Assembly: GCA_013339895.1 (NCBI GenBank)
Contig: JABACO010000019.1
Span: 5,157,051-5,221,050, forward strand
DNA: 64,000 nt
From: Ephydatia muelleri
Lineage: Eukaryota; Porifera; Demospongiae; Spongillida; Spongillidae
Direction of reading: 5' to 3'
The translations under genes and the position numbers were made by a program. Numbering within the stretch: the first letter of the stretch is position 1; each line of letters begins with the position of its first letter. The notes under the pieces were generated by a model. That model ran no database searches, was not told the DNA's origin, and saw only the letters and a program-made list of their open reading frames with translations. Positions 28,783 through 41,772 of the stretch are shown piece by piece.

Positions 28783-31251
28783 AGCTGGGTATGTAATAAC
28801 ACTTAAGTGAAATTTGTACACGCAAGGCAGCATGTCTACCCAAGTGGGCATCATTTGAGATACACGTGTGTGCAGCTTTTATAATGCATGCATTTATAGC
28901 ACATACCAGAGATTGGTTGTTAGGCTTCCTGAATTTACCATTGCAACCAGTCTCAGGGGCACATGAGCCTTAGTCAATATTCAAACTGGCACCGAACAAG
29001 TTTCATACAGGGCCTCTATTTCTAGTGCAGACGTGCAGAGGATTTAATGCAACCAGCTAAAACCTCTCACTTCCACTAACCTTCTCGACTTCATTTGACC
29101 CACACTCCCACAGGTATACATGTGTACGTGCACGTGATAATAACACCAAAGCAGAGATAATATATAATATATCTGACCTAACATGTTATCAGACTCACCA
29201 CTGAATTGATGGTTGTATATGCCAAAAAAAATCTTGAGCAATACTGTAGGACTGCATGAATAATAATTAAAGAAGCCAAAAATTATACAACTAGCGCACA
29301 CGGAATGAGGGGTATTTGCCTCTCTGTCACATTATAAGGTGTCAGATCTTATGTGTGCATGTGTGCATAAAAATGTCTGTGCAAATACTTCACAAAGTGG
29401 CAGAGGTGGACATAAAGATAGGTCCAGCCATTTTAGGTACCTACATTATAATGCCCCTAAATAACAGACACGCCGATACAAATTACACATGTCAATGTAC
29501 GCATGATAGTAATGCACCTCACTTTATAGGTACACTGAACTTTGAGACAGTTTGGCACAGGGAGTTAGCAGATGTTTTATCCGTGTACATGTTTATCTGT
29601 TTAGCTTCAAATACCAGCAACAGTAACTGCTATGCAGACCAATATCCTCTGCACATTTGTAAATAGCTCATTAATTAGAATACTTCGCGCGTTTACCTCC
29701 GGCGATAAAGTAGTGCCCTATTGGAACACGTTGGAGCTTTGTAGGACGAAGGGTGCGCAATGCAAGTTAACGTTCACGAAGCTTCTCAAGCAGTTTCATA
29801 TTACACGTAGTTGGAAATTTTGACAACCACGTGACACATTGCGTCCTTGGTGGTCGTGCTGTCAAATTTAGCTGTGAACTTAGAACATGCATACAGCCAG
29901 GTTACAAGCGCATGGAAATGACTTGGGTACTAGTGACAAGTGGTACGTACACTGAAAATTTTGGTAAGTACAGATTTGTGAGAGGGATGGATACAGGGCT
30001 TTTGGAAAGTGAGTTGGTGGGTAGATTAGGTATTGATCGGCATGTAGGTAGTGTTCGGCATCCGTGTGTTATTATTTAAAGGGAACGTAGTTGCTTTAAA
30101 CTATACTTACTGCGTCCTAAGACAACCCAGAAGGATGGTTTTTATCCTGTTTAGAAATATTGAAATGCCTTCTTTGAGGCTCTGTATAGTGTTGAAAGTG
30201 TGGTTGCCGAACACTCCCTACTGCCGACCATACCTCACATTACCCTATATGGGGGAGTGCTGTAAGCTCCCCCCATCAGGGACTGCGGCAGGGCCCCAGA
30301 AATGTATTTAGAAGTCAGTGAATAATTGCTTAAAAAGTACTACATGTGCCCTTAGATTATATGAAAGGGGGAGGGTGCAACCCATATCCATCTCTGAGTT
30401 TGCGTCTTGTTACTATGGTGATAATTGTGCTAGCTTAAATTGAAGTACCTAGCAGAAATCCATTATCAGCCAGACCTAGTTTTATGTCCAACTCGTTACT
30501 TTGTGAAGCATCTGCACAGACATTTTATGCACGCCTACACACATACAATCTGACACCTTATCATGTGACAGAAGTAAAAACCCTTCCATTGTTCATTCCC
30601 TGTGTGCTAGTTGTATAGATTTTTGGCTTCTTTAATCATCATTCATGCAGTCCTACAGTATTGCTCAAGATGATTTTTTTTGGCATATGCAACCATCAAT
30701 TCAGTGGTGAGTCTGATAACATGTTAAGACCGACATACACGGGTCGACTTCCTGCCGATTTATTGCCTGCAACTCAAATGAATATGCGTAAAAACTCCGT
30801 AAAACTTTAGTTTACTGAATTTTCACCCGTATTCATTGGAGTTGCAGGCGATAAATCGGCAGGAAGTCGACCCGTGTATGTCGGCCTTTAGGTCAGATAT
30901 TTTTATATATTATCTCTGCTTTGGTGTTATTATTACGTGCAGAAGGTTAGTGGAAATGAGAGGTTTTAGCTGGTTGCATTAAATCCTCTGCACGTCTCCA
31001 CTAGAAATAGAGGCCCTGTATGAAATTTGTTCGGTGCTAGTTTGAATATTGACTAAGGCTCATGTGCCCCTGAGACTGATTGCAATGGTAAATTCAGGAA
31101 ACCTAACAACCAATCACTGGTATGTGCTATAAATGCATGTGTATAACAGCTGCGCACTCAATCTCCATGAGTATCTCAAATGATGCCCACTTGGGTAGAC
31201 AATGCTGCCTTGCGTGTACAAACTTCGCATAAGTATTATCAAATAACCAGC
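28783..31251. repeat. ~2.5-kb inverted repeat, arms ~530 and ~660 bases
   Basis: Left arm about 28783-29311 and right arm about 30588-31251 are reverse complements over nearly their whole length (for example GATTTAATGCAACCAGCTAA at 29041 against its complement near 30987). They are separated by about 1.28 kb of unique sequence. The right arm has gained a 161-bp insertion (30727-30887). A ~47-bp block with GTATACATGTGTACGTGCACG is present only in the left arm. The spacer has no convincing gene. This may be a large fold-back transposon or an inverted segmental duplication. Confidence 0.85.
30727..30887. mobile_element. 161-bp MITE, PIF/Harbinger-like, TTA target duplication
   Basis: 49-base terminal inverted repeats beginning AGRCCGACATACACGGGTCG match with two differences (third base and about base 38). 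TTA flanks both ends (30724-30726 and 30888-30890). The paired left arm of the surrounding inverted repeat shows the empty site with a single TTA (complement at about 29183-29185). A 3-base TWA target duplication is characteristic of the PIF/Harbinger superfamily. Confidence 0.85.
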
Positions 31252-34200
31252 CGTATTGTACACATGTACATCTACCTACAAATGTAGGCATGATGCATGT
31301 ACACACCTATACATGTGCATACATTTGCTAACATTTCCACTACATGTACATGCATAGGGTCAAGTTGAGTAGGTGCAATGCATTAATCATCTGCACGTGC
31401 ATTCTACATGGACGCAAAGAAAGTAAGGTTTTATAAAATGATCAAAAGCGGAGCTTGAAGAGCTGATAAAAATCAAATGCATCTATAGGTAGTTTGCTTT
31501 GTTAATTGCAAAGGTCCACCGCATCCTTGACTATCTGATCAATTAGTGACCCTTGGCAAAGAACACTGACAGTTTTCCTTAACTCTCGATGAATATGCCT
31601 TATTTTCCGCCTTATTTTCCGTATCTACGGTGTTAATTTCCCTATCTTCGGCTGTAGACCCCGTTACAATCATTTATAATTGGTTGTGGACTGTCGCGTA
31701 CCCAGACCCTACTGACGTAAGCATAGTGCGTTACAACCATGTAACCGGGGTAAGTACGTCGATCTGTAAGCTTCGCGTGTGTGCAATTTGTGTGAAAAGC
31801 TTCTTAATCGTTCTGATATCTTGACCACATGTATATACCTTAATTTGTGTGTTCTTGAAAGCCGCGTCCGATGTTGACGTTGTGTTAACAGCCATAAGAA
31901 ATATATACTAGTACCATTCGCATATTCTAGCGATTCTGATTATTTCTAAATCATTTACTAAATTTAATAATTATTAACTAACTACGGGTAGTTTTGTACA
32001 GGTTGTTTGTATAAATAAGTGCATTTTCTAAATTATTGAAAGAAAAAAAAAAGTACAAACTCGCTACCCAAAATACCAGGCCAGTTTGATCTGGCAAGGA
32101 TTGCCTGGGCATTTTGTCACATTAGCAGTGCCAGATAACTCCTTCCTCATCGTCACTTCATTGGAAACTGAGCTCTTGCATGCAGCCCAGAAAAGCAGCA
32201 CTCATTCACAGAGCCTCTGGGGTTCATGGCAGTTGACAATTTTCAAAGTTTGGGGGGAGGGGGGGGGGGGTCTATATTGACTGATTGGGTGTGGGTGTGC
32301 GACCTCCCACACCCACACCCAGTCAGTCATAAAATTTGGGGAGGGGGTGGGCTCAAGTCCCCCCCCCCCTTGTCTATGGCTTTGAGGTAGGCACATTATC
32401 CTGGGCATCAGAAGGTATTTAACATTTGTCCAGCAGAAACCATTTTAGAGAGGTAAATTATAGGTATGCATTCCACATCCATTTCTTGCATACTGGCTGC
32501 AGAAGGTGGATTTAGAGGCTAAGGGTAGGCACCTCTCCTGTGGCCCCCCCAGCTAGGGCTTATGGGGGAGCACTCCAAGCTCTCCTATCCTGGATCTGGG
32601 GCTGGACGTCAAGAGCTGTGCCACTTTTAAAGCCTTGTGAACCAGGATTTGAGCTGCAGATTGTTGACTCGCAGCAGCCATGAGATTAAAAATGCAATGA
32701 TGTACACAGTTTGACCACAATGCTGCTACGCAACCATGAACTTATTATTATTATTATTATTATTATTATTTGGGACGGTGTCCAGCAAATGTGTTAGTTG
32801 TGCTCAGTTTATTTTCTAGGACAAAGCAAAGAAAGAGCAATTGCTTGCTTGATTGCTATTTGTTATGTTGTAGGCGTACCAACTAATGGACTGTAACCCG
32901 ATTGGAGCCAGCTGCACTCAATGTAATTTAAAGGTCAGAAGTGTCTTGCATTGAACTCTTGTCATTCAACTATCTTTCTTGCTTTGTTTTCAGTGGTGTA
33001 TGGTTTGATGGAAGCTACATTGCCAGCTATTTCGGACGCTCATTACGTATTCCTGATGCGTAATTGCAAACGTCCGTTCATTTTCCGCGCACGCGCTCGT
33101 TGAAATGTATGGAGTGACTTACACTATTTGTTCTCTATAAGTCTTAAATGCATATATTGATTTTTCCAGAATTCAGGGAGATCAAAGGTATTGACTTATA
33201 TCGTTCTGAACTCGAATACAAATTTTTAGTCCTCATTTGTCCTCATTCAAGTAACTGCATTTCTATAGATAAGTATAGAAATCTTAAACAAAGCAGTGTT
33301 TTTTCATGACTTTTGTCAGTATTGGTGAAAGAAGTTAAGTTTTCCAGATTTTGTAATGTTCATAAATCATCACTGAAGACTTTTGACTGTATTTTAAAAG
33401 CCTTTTACATCCTGTTTTAATAGTGTCCAAGGTCATTTTTAGTCATCAAGGTTCACTCATCGGCCATTTTAATACTGATATACTGTTACCGTGATGACAG
33501 ATTAGAGCTGAACTGGACGGAAATATATATAATAACTGATAGGTAACTTGTTTTCCTACGTGTTAGAGGATCTTGATGTGAGTTTGTGGATACGCTGAGA
33601 ATCTGAGAACTGTCCATAATCGACTATAGCGCAAGTTTAGTGGATCGAAGTTTGGAAAGGAACTATATACATGTAAGAGCTGATTTAGCTAGGCAGGAGT
33701 ATACGTGCAGTACAAGGCACCATCGATGGCTAATCAATACAGGTGTTCACCTTTAGTATGCCTTTTATAGCCATATTTAGAATGTGGGTGTTCGGCACAG
33801 CCAACTACTACTACTACGGCACAGTTACTAAGTAACAGATACTGGAGTGCGTAAGCATCTCTGGTTTCAGTGGTTTGTATGGGGTCCAGGTGAAAGGTTT
33901 ACTTACTGAAACCATGACTTAAACTGACTGTAACCCTAAGCAAAAGTGTACAGATTATGTACGGATAACGATGTGCCTGTGTTTGTTCTACTTTAGAAAA
34001 TGGCCGGTCCCTATTTCCCGCGTTGTAGCGACCACCATGCAGCTAGGAAAATGAAGGTGTCTTGAAATTAATTCGTATTTATATGGCTATGCCCTAGAGG
34101 CATGTGGAATTTTTAGTACTGTGGGAAGGATACACCAAAGAAGAATCGTCATGGGTTCCTGAAACAAGCCTTAATGTACCGACTTAATAATTTAATAAAC

Positions 34201-34262
34201 ATAAATCATATGCATATAGAATAAAATGATCTAAGTTTAAATGCATCATCATACAGCAACGT
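31252..34262. other. Long intergenic stretch, no gene recognised
   Basis: No exon is supported. Seen: a (TTA)n run at about 32743-32770; poly-G at about 32257-32270; a hairpin at about 32279-32330 (GACTGATTGGGTGTGGGTGT and its near-complement, with G/C-rich flanks). Short open frames lack splice context. Confidence 0.5.
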
Positions 34263-34555
34263 TCAGAAATGCTTCTTAACTACATTCAAAACAACAACTT
34301 CTGAAAATGATTGTTGTTTGTGAACAAGTATTCCATCTTCACCTTGGGTGTAGACTATCGGTGACCATCTAAGCTTGCTGTGCATTCTTATGGGGAAGTC
34401 AACTTGACACCCATCTCCCAGTCGATCATAAACTTCCCACTCTGATGAGAAGAATTGTTCTGAGAAATCAACTGTTTGATACAGTTTCCCTAATCCACGT
34501 GTTGGTTTTGTACCCCTATCTCTAAAGAGATACCTGAAGACATCCATTCTAAATT
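34263..34555 (-). CDS. Hypothetical terminal exon
   Basis: A single open frame on the minus strand follows a good acceptor (TTTACTGTAG just above 34555) and ends in a stop at 34263. It encodes about 96 residues including MDVFRYLFRDRGTKP and FSSEWEVYDRLGDGC. Composition is protein-like, not repeat-derived. I recognise no domain. It could be a separate gene or a downstream or alternative end of the 35148-37361 gene. Confidence 0.4.
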
Positions 34556-34770
34556 CTACAGTAAATCGACATTTACGAAGTTCCTATAAAGCACAGAATG
34601 TACACCTAAAACCACAAGAAGAGCCGTTTACCTACCGCTTAGCGACAGCTGTTGATATAATCTATAAGAAAATTTTCTTGTTTACTTTCATTGCGTACAT
34701 GCGCACGCACATGCTAATATTAAAGTACACACATAACATATTCTGCAATGCAGTTGGGACTTTAATGCTA

Positions 34771-34842
34771 TAGCATAAGCATTGTGTGCATGTACAGAAG
34801 TCATGGAAAAGTCCAGCGCACTAGCGCACAATGCTTATGCTA
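34771..34842. repeat. Short inverted repeat, ~19-25-base arms
   Basis: TAGCATAAGCATTGTGTGC (34771-34789) is matched by its near-complement GCGCACAATGCTTATGCTA (34824-34842). It is probably a remnant of a small inverted-repeat element. Confidence 0.7.
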
Positions 34843-35147
34843 ACATTAGCCACGGAAGATACATAAAAATTAGAAAGCTATGTAGTGCTGTTTGATAAGG
34901 GAATGTGCTATTGTGTTGTGTGGGAGTGTGGTCACAGGTCAACCGCCTCAAGATAAGCATCAAAGGTCATTATAAACATACTCGCCCTTCCACAATACCA
35001 CCACTAAGGGTAGTCATAACAGCAACACACAAAAAAATACGATGTGCTTGTTGAGCAGGTTCCTTTTCGGCATGAGGCTCTGTCTGCCTCAATACCTCCT
35101 AAGAAGCATTGTGTTATTATTTGAAACTGCATACTTTCGTAGGCATT

Positions 35148-37361
35148 CTATGCGAGCTTCAGTTTTGGTGAGGTCACCTGCTGCATCCCACTTGTTGCAT
35201 CCCACTTGTTGCTAGACAAATATGCGTGCTTGGCATCATCATCATGCTTCTCAACACCTGTATGGAGATGTAGGAACAAATTAGTGATTCACCTAACTCA
35301 CCTTGACCTGAAAACATCCGTAAATTCCCATATTGCTGTATATGATCAGGCACATGATAGTGCATGTAAGGTGTCACATTAACCTTTTGATAGCCTGCTG
35401 TTTTTATATTTAGGAAATTGTTTATCCACTGCTTTGCCTATCATTAGATATACAACTTCATAAATATACACTGTCAAAAAGTACGTAAGTAATAAATGAA
35501 GTTCATCTAACACAAAATGGTTAACAGGAATTGTCAGAAGGGGAAGGTGTACAGATCCCTGCCTTGTGTTGATTGCCCTTACCATTGCATGACAGTGTCT
35601 GGCCAAATGCAAACATTCTATATAAATAGCATACTTGTGCAGGCATGCAAGTGTTCTAGCATTTGTTATAGTATAGTGCTCTTCTGGTAATGACATGTCC
35701 CACCTATACAGTGTATGAAATGGTTTGTGCCACACCTACCACATAGTGATTGCTAAAGAGATACCATTAAAAACACTTGATGCACTGATATCATGCATGC
35801 AATCACCTCTTTTCCTTATGTACATTGCAAAAAGGACGAGCATAGTTGACATGTGCTTCATTCAGGCCTAACATCATAAGTAAGAACTAAGAAAAATAAT
35901 ATGCAAATCAGTTCAACTGTGTACTACTATTATGGTGCATACCTTCATGTCCCCTCCAAAAAAGAGCTCCACAAGATATCTGTTTTCCCGTACTTGAATA
36001 AAGCCAACATCAAGCAAGGTGTTGATTTCACAAAAGGGTGCAGTGAATGAAAGTATCGTAGCATTCGTGGCCTTTAACAGCACCAATTGTGTGATCGCCT
36101 GCATATAAATAATATGAATGGAGTCAGCAGACAGGATATAGTTATTCATTAGTCTCCACATCAACCTTCATATCATGACTGGATGATAGAATGCCTACAT
36201 GCATGAACAGTGCAATGCACTGCACTATACTCTGTGCATGAGTAAACAATGTTTAATGTTCTGATGAAAGGCGAATGGTTGTGGACTTACCCCTCCCTGT
36301 TTAGATTGGGCATGGGAAAGCATATAATGGAATAAGTAGGGGCTTTGTCAAAGGTTAGTGGGTCAAGCCTGCTTCTCTGTCTGCAACCCCCCCTCTAAAT
36401 AAACTATCCCCAAACTAGATTGTCCCTTTGTCTGGTTCCAGGTTTGATATAAAGGAAAGCAGACATTCAGTATCATAGCCAGCCTATACGCTGACCCACC
36501 CACCACTCCACATGTGCATCGAATTGTACCATGTACACAGATTTTCTGGTCATACATCAATGGCAGGCGACACCCTTCGGGCTTCTACCCTGACCAACCA
36601 CCCAAGCCACTGACCGTGTCGTGGTGTGGCATATCTGGTCGAACCAATGGGTTACCCTTGGTCTCAGGTCGGTTCAGCGGTTGAGGGCCAACCACTCTCC
36701 ATGACCTCGTCATGGTAGTGGCAAGTCTGGTCACATCTAAGAGTAGCCTGCACTACCCTTGGTCCCAGGCCGGCTCGACTGCACCCCTGTCATATGCCTG
36801 ACCGGTTCAGCTTGACCCCCTTATGGGCAAACCAGTTAACCCGTTAACCAGCTAACATAGGGAGAATGGGACATGGCTTTAATGATAGTGAAGCTGTGAG
36901 CATGTGAAAGAAGGAGCATTCATGCAGCATTAAGTATTGCATACGTAGATATATATACCCAGGACAGTAACATATCTAATTCAACAATGCTTCCAGATCC
37001 AGATAAGTATCCACTTTGTGGAACCAAAATAGTGAAGGACAGAATAATGATTGTACTAGTTCTTGACAGTTTAGCACCATCACCACTGAATTGTATGCAT
37101 ATCTTGTCTCCAGGATGAGTGGGAAAATCCTCCAGCTGTAGGTATAAAAAAAATTTAAAATAGGGCATTTATAATTTTGCCATTGTAGATTAGCGTGTGC
37201 TTACAATTCTCGATATTTCCTCAGAAACTGCGACTTCAACGTGTCTGTACGATCCGTCACAATCGGAGATACGACTCAGTTGTACCGTGTCGTTTACTTC
37301 TGCTTTGACCTTGTGAGGTCTCCGAAGACTGTGGCACTGCGCTGAGAGTGCCTGATAAAAA
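35148..37361 (-). CDS. Uncharacterised multi-copy family gene (SGDG...GGDxK...LDELHLLL), 5'-incomplete
   Basis: Exons on the minus strand: 37361-37205, 37135 to about 36959, 36098-35943, 35735-35485, 35383-35302 and 35257-35148. The exons carry, in order: VAVSEEISRI; PGDKICIQFSGDGAKLSR with SFTIL; NRYLVELFFGGDMK; PLLTIPVNHFVLDELHLLL; PYMHYHVPDHIQQYGNLRMF ending FSGQG; and VEKHDDDAKHAYLSSNKWDA. The same motif order recurs, as I remember it, in a large family of unnamed sponge proteins. The three conserved aspartates (SGDG, GGDM, LDELH) would suit an RNase-H-like DDE transposase fold (inference only). The SGDG-exon donor is uncertain and no initiating ATG was found. Intact splice sites argue it is not simply a dead transposon. 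Confidence 0.6.
36590..36860. repeat. GC-rich block with internal direct repeats in an intron
   Basis: TACCCTTGGTCYCAGGYCGG occurs at 36653-36673 and again at 36752-36773, with ACCGGTTCAG and CCGTTAACCAG elements after it. The block is richer in G+C than its surroundings. It may be a short interspersed element; no convincing RNA polymerase III box pair was identified. Confidence 0.4.
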
Positions 37362-39695
37362 CTGTCGCTTATGGGGATGTGTGGGTGTGAAGATGTGTAG
37401 GTGTGGGGATGTGCATGTGGGTATGGAGATGTGTAGGTGTGAAGATATGTGCGAGCACACATGACAGTGTTAGGGCTTACCTGATAGCTTGATGCCCACC
37501 ACCTTCCCTCCCTCCTTCCCTCCCTACTGACAATCAAACACAACATTTTTTTATACTAATACCTTTCTCATTGGCGCGAAAAAGTATTCGCGCACGTGCT
37601 CTTATGAAGTCGAGTCCCAAGTAGTTCACTCCTGTGTTTGAGTGTTTGAGTGGGAGTGACATAAACTCTGAAGGGGAGTGATGTTATTATCACTCCAATC
37701 AATTGGACTGCTGTCATCTTTTATTAACACCTCTCCAGGTGAGGGTGAGTATCACCTAACAGGAGTGGTGATCATCCCTCATTTTTTGCAGTGAAGTGGT
37801 GAGTCCAATATTTCACTGTTGTGGCAGGGGCAATGTATTTGGGGATGGAGGGTCTAAAAGGGTAAGACAAATATAAATTTTTAATTTATATACACCATAT
37901 CCATAATTGGGGTGCCATGGCTCCCACCTTAAGCTGCCCCTGCCTTGCCACTTTGAGGTCACCATGTAGTCATCTTGTAAGAGGGGCAACATCTGGCCAC
38001 TAACAACCTGTGTTAAATGGATGTGGTGCACACCATGTACAGAATGGTACCAGCCTATGAACTAATCAGTGGAGTGTCTATTGAAACTCAACGCATCTTA
38101 AGAGTGAAAATCCAGGATACAACGAATTTAGTTTAACCAACAGCCTCGTGATTTATAGACAACACTGCATGCATGTATACTAATACGAAGGCGTACCCGG
38201 CGTCGAATCTGACGTACTTCAATCGCTTCAAAAAACGCTGTTCTGTTCACTAATTGAGCCAGAAAAAGCCGGACACAACTGAATACAAAACATTTAATTT
38301 CATTGCGCGCACCTTTCGATCGACGTTTTTCTCGTAGACAAGAGTAGACTCTCGAGTCTGCAACGATGGATTATACTGAAGCGCTCTCTTGGGTCTTAGT
38401 CTCGTACCCAGACGAAACCCAGTTGCTGGTTAGCAGGCTTAAGCGTTAAGTAATTTGTTGAGTTAACAATGAACTCTTCTCTTGCCTCAAACGATTAGTA
38501 CTAAAATTCTTAAATCATTACCTTTTGCATAAAAAATAATTCACAATATTTATAAAACTTATACAAAATCAAACGGAGCAAGTACATTCTCATGTACAGA
38601 GGATCTATGGATGTCCGAAATAGCTGGTAATGAATACTGTGTTTCACCTTGAAGGAACAAAGTGATGCACTGTAAAATAAATTTTGTATTCATGTGACAT
38701 GTTCATTTTGGTACGTGTAGTTTATGGTGCATATACCAAATATCCAGCACTCAGCTTCAACACACAGAAATGTGCTGCAAAACACCTTGGGTGTTGGCAT
38801 TTACACACCTAGGTACAACACAGTGCAAACATGGACATGCCCCCATTCACCTGAAATATCAGTCTTGCCACGGGGACAGTAAAGGGCTCCATGTCTGCCC
38901 ACTGAGTTCAGCGCTGGCCTGTTCTGGACACACCTTGGAATTCGTGTGTTGGATTGCAGCCATGGTATCACACACTGTAAGTCATCAGCCAATTTGGGTG
39001 GTCATCAGTTTTTCAAGGGTCCATGTAGGCAGCAATACATGTCACTGATATCACATGAGCCTTGGAATTAATCTGCATTGATATGTCTCATGCCTAAAAA
39101 GAGTGGCTACCTGACCCTCAGGAGTCGTGCAGCCACTTGAGTTAGTTGTGGTCAGTATGCAGTGAATCTTTGACAGGGTCTAAATGTTTGGGTAGCGTAA
39201 CATGCCCAAGGTAGTTAATGCTTGTGGCACTCTCCACTTCCTTACAAAGACTGCCCCCAGTCATTCCAGGTGAGTTTCCACTGAACGGCTGAACACAACA
39301 TGGATGTCTATAAAAATACATAAGACAAGTTGTCCAGTGTAGACCTGCATGCAAGAATCCCCCCCCCCCCCCCCTCCCACACGCACACACACCATTAGTC
39401 ATTGGAAAGTAGCACAAGGTGTATTACATATTACATAAGCCATTGGCATAACCTGGGGTGAAAGGTAGCACGTGGAAGTGAGGTTAGACTATAGGAGGAG
39501 TTGAAGGCTTGTATTAGTTTTGACAGCTCTATTGATTGATTTAGTTTAAATGCTCTGTTTGGCCACATCTGATTGTGGTGGCTACAGATGCACACCCTTC
39601 TTGCACACACACACAGTTATCTAAGCAGCTAGTGTAATCAGAGGTGTGATAACATACCACGTTTGAATCACTGCCCCTTATAGTCATGTTTTGTC

Positions 39696-39769
<74 letters not shown>

Positions 39770-39930
39770 CTCTCACTCACTCCCTCTCTCTCTCTCTCAG
39801 AAGGTCATATAGGTTTATTGCGGAAGGTTTTATAGTTCATTGCTAATCTTGTGAACTTTAGGTACTCAATAGACAAGCCAAGCAGTCACAACTTTGATCA
39901 GACACTGCATAAATGGAGAGAAAAAAAAAA
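37362..39930. other. Intergenic, no gene recognised
   Basis: Contents: a hexamer-like GTGTAGGTGTG stretch at about 37378-37445, a C run at 39359-39374, and a (TC)n tract at about 39700-39800. A plus frame at 38770-39048 and its minus shadow have no motif. No exon is supported. Confidence 0.5.
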
Positions 39931-40143
39931 TTAGGACCAGTATACTGTATGGCATGTTTGTCTGCATAGACCCTGTTGACTGACATGGAGCTGATCACCC
40001 AATGTAGGATATAAGACATGGAAGGACTCAACCATTATGTCCCGTAGTTTATTACACCTCAGAACAACATCACCTCCACATTTGCATGTCGCAGCATGAT
40101 GGCCACAAAGGTCAAGGGTAGTGAGCACATGTAGAACCACCAA
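39931..40143 (-). mobile_element. Retroelement zinc-block fragment
   Basis: The minus-strand frame contains CGHHAATCKCGGDVVLRCNK followed by LRDIMVESF, the Cys/His block of the same RT family as 11973-14080. Nothing upstream or downstream of the family is clearly left. Confidence 0.65.
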
Positions 40144-41728
40144 GAGGTGTCTCAGTGCAAATCAGGAATTTGAAGTTCAGATTGTGCAGGGTTTGCTGCC
40201 AAATGACAGTTTCTTTGGTGGAGGCATTGGCTGAAGCATACCTACAATGAATGGTCATACAGGTGGGCTTGAGAGCTAGTCCTGTAAGGCAGGCAGAAAG
40301 AGCTAGTCAGTCTGATAACCTTCAATGGTGCTTGAGACCAAGATGTGGACTAATGTACCACAATCACACAGGAGACTTAGGCTCCATATAGATAGAGGGG
40401 CAAGGGAGTGATGTTTGAACCAGGAATATGTCACCACGGTAGCACAAGAAACCAGTTGATCACCATGTGTTCTTGTGAGACAGTACCCTCAGGTTCGTTC
40501 ACAATGGTCTTGTAGGAACTTGATGCAAGCCATAGTGGAACATGTTGGCACGTGTACCTGCTGCACCTGACAGGAATGTACCCTGTCAGGAAACCTATTC
40601 ATGGTTTTTTTGGGGTGTTCATCACCAAGTAACTCTCAAGCTGTACTATGTACGTTTGGGAAAGCCATACAAAGAGACAGTACCAAGATTTGTTCCTGCT
40701 GTTAGGGGATTGCAGTCCAACCAGAATGCAGCGGGTCTAATCAGTTGATGCGCAGGTGAGACAGCCAATCAGATTAAAAATTAGATAAACGTCATCCAAA
40801 GTAATATTCATTGTCCGATTGCCCATAACAAAGTACATGTATGGATTGTACCCGACCGAGCTACGCTACCGAGCGATCCACTGCTACTATCTTTGTGACC
40901 AGAACATGCAGCAGAACTTGTGTAAGTGTGCAGTTTAGTTTCACCATCTCTGCACAATAATAATCTCTTATTGATTGGAGCGACTGCGAGTGATGCAGAA
41001 GAATGGTGAAACTACTGCATCTACACGTGCTCAATCAACCATCAGCTGTTCGGATCGGAAAGCATGTGCCTACGACAGCAAACGATGAAATGGTGGCCGC
41101 TACGCAACCGTCCTATGCATGCCTCATACAAGGTGTAAATAAAATCGAACATTTCCAACCAAAAGAAACGTTCCCATTCTGACCATGTACCGCACTGAAG
41201 TAGGCAGAAATAGATTCGGTCATTTCATACTGTTGCAACCACAGGTAGCGCTCCTATTCTGACCGTATACACTGACGTAGGTCCTGTTGCAATCCACTAT
41301 ATGCTCTTATTCAACCATTGATCATTAGGTTAGAGGGAGATCCCCACCAGTCCTGACTGGCACACATGATCGGTAAGTTCCCTGCATGCAGTGGTGTAGG
41401 AACACCTATATGTTTGGGTCGGGGGAGGGGCAAAAAATGCTCAAGATTGGGAGGGCCTTGTTCCCATTTTATTTCTCCCCGGTTCCCATCATCTCTTTGT
41501 CCCATGTATACCGGCAGAGCTACAGCACCTTCCCTGGTCAAAAGATGCATTCAGGCTGCATAATCTGTTCTAGCAGCTGTGAAGGACTTGGGTTATGGGA
41601 ACACCCTACATACCTCGTGAGGAAGAAGGAAGGATCCACATAGATGATCAGAGAACATGATATGTACAACTTATAGCACTCACTGGGAGTATTCTGACAT
41701 ACATATTGTGTGTGTGTGCGTGTGTGTT

Positions 41729-41772
<44 letters not shown>

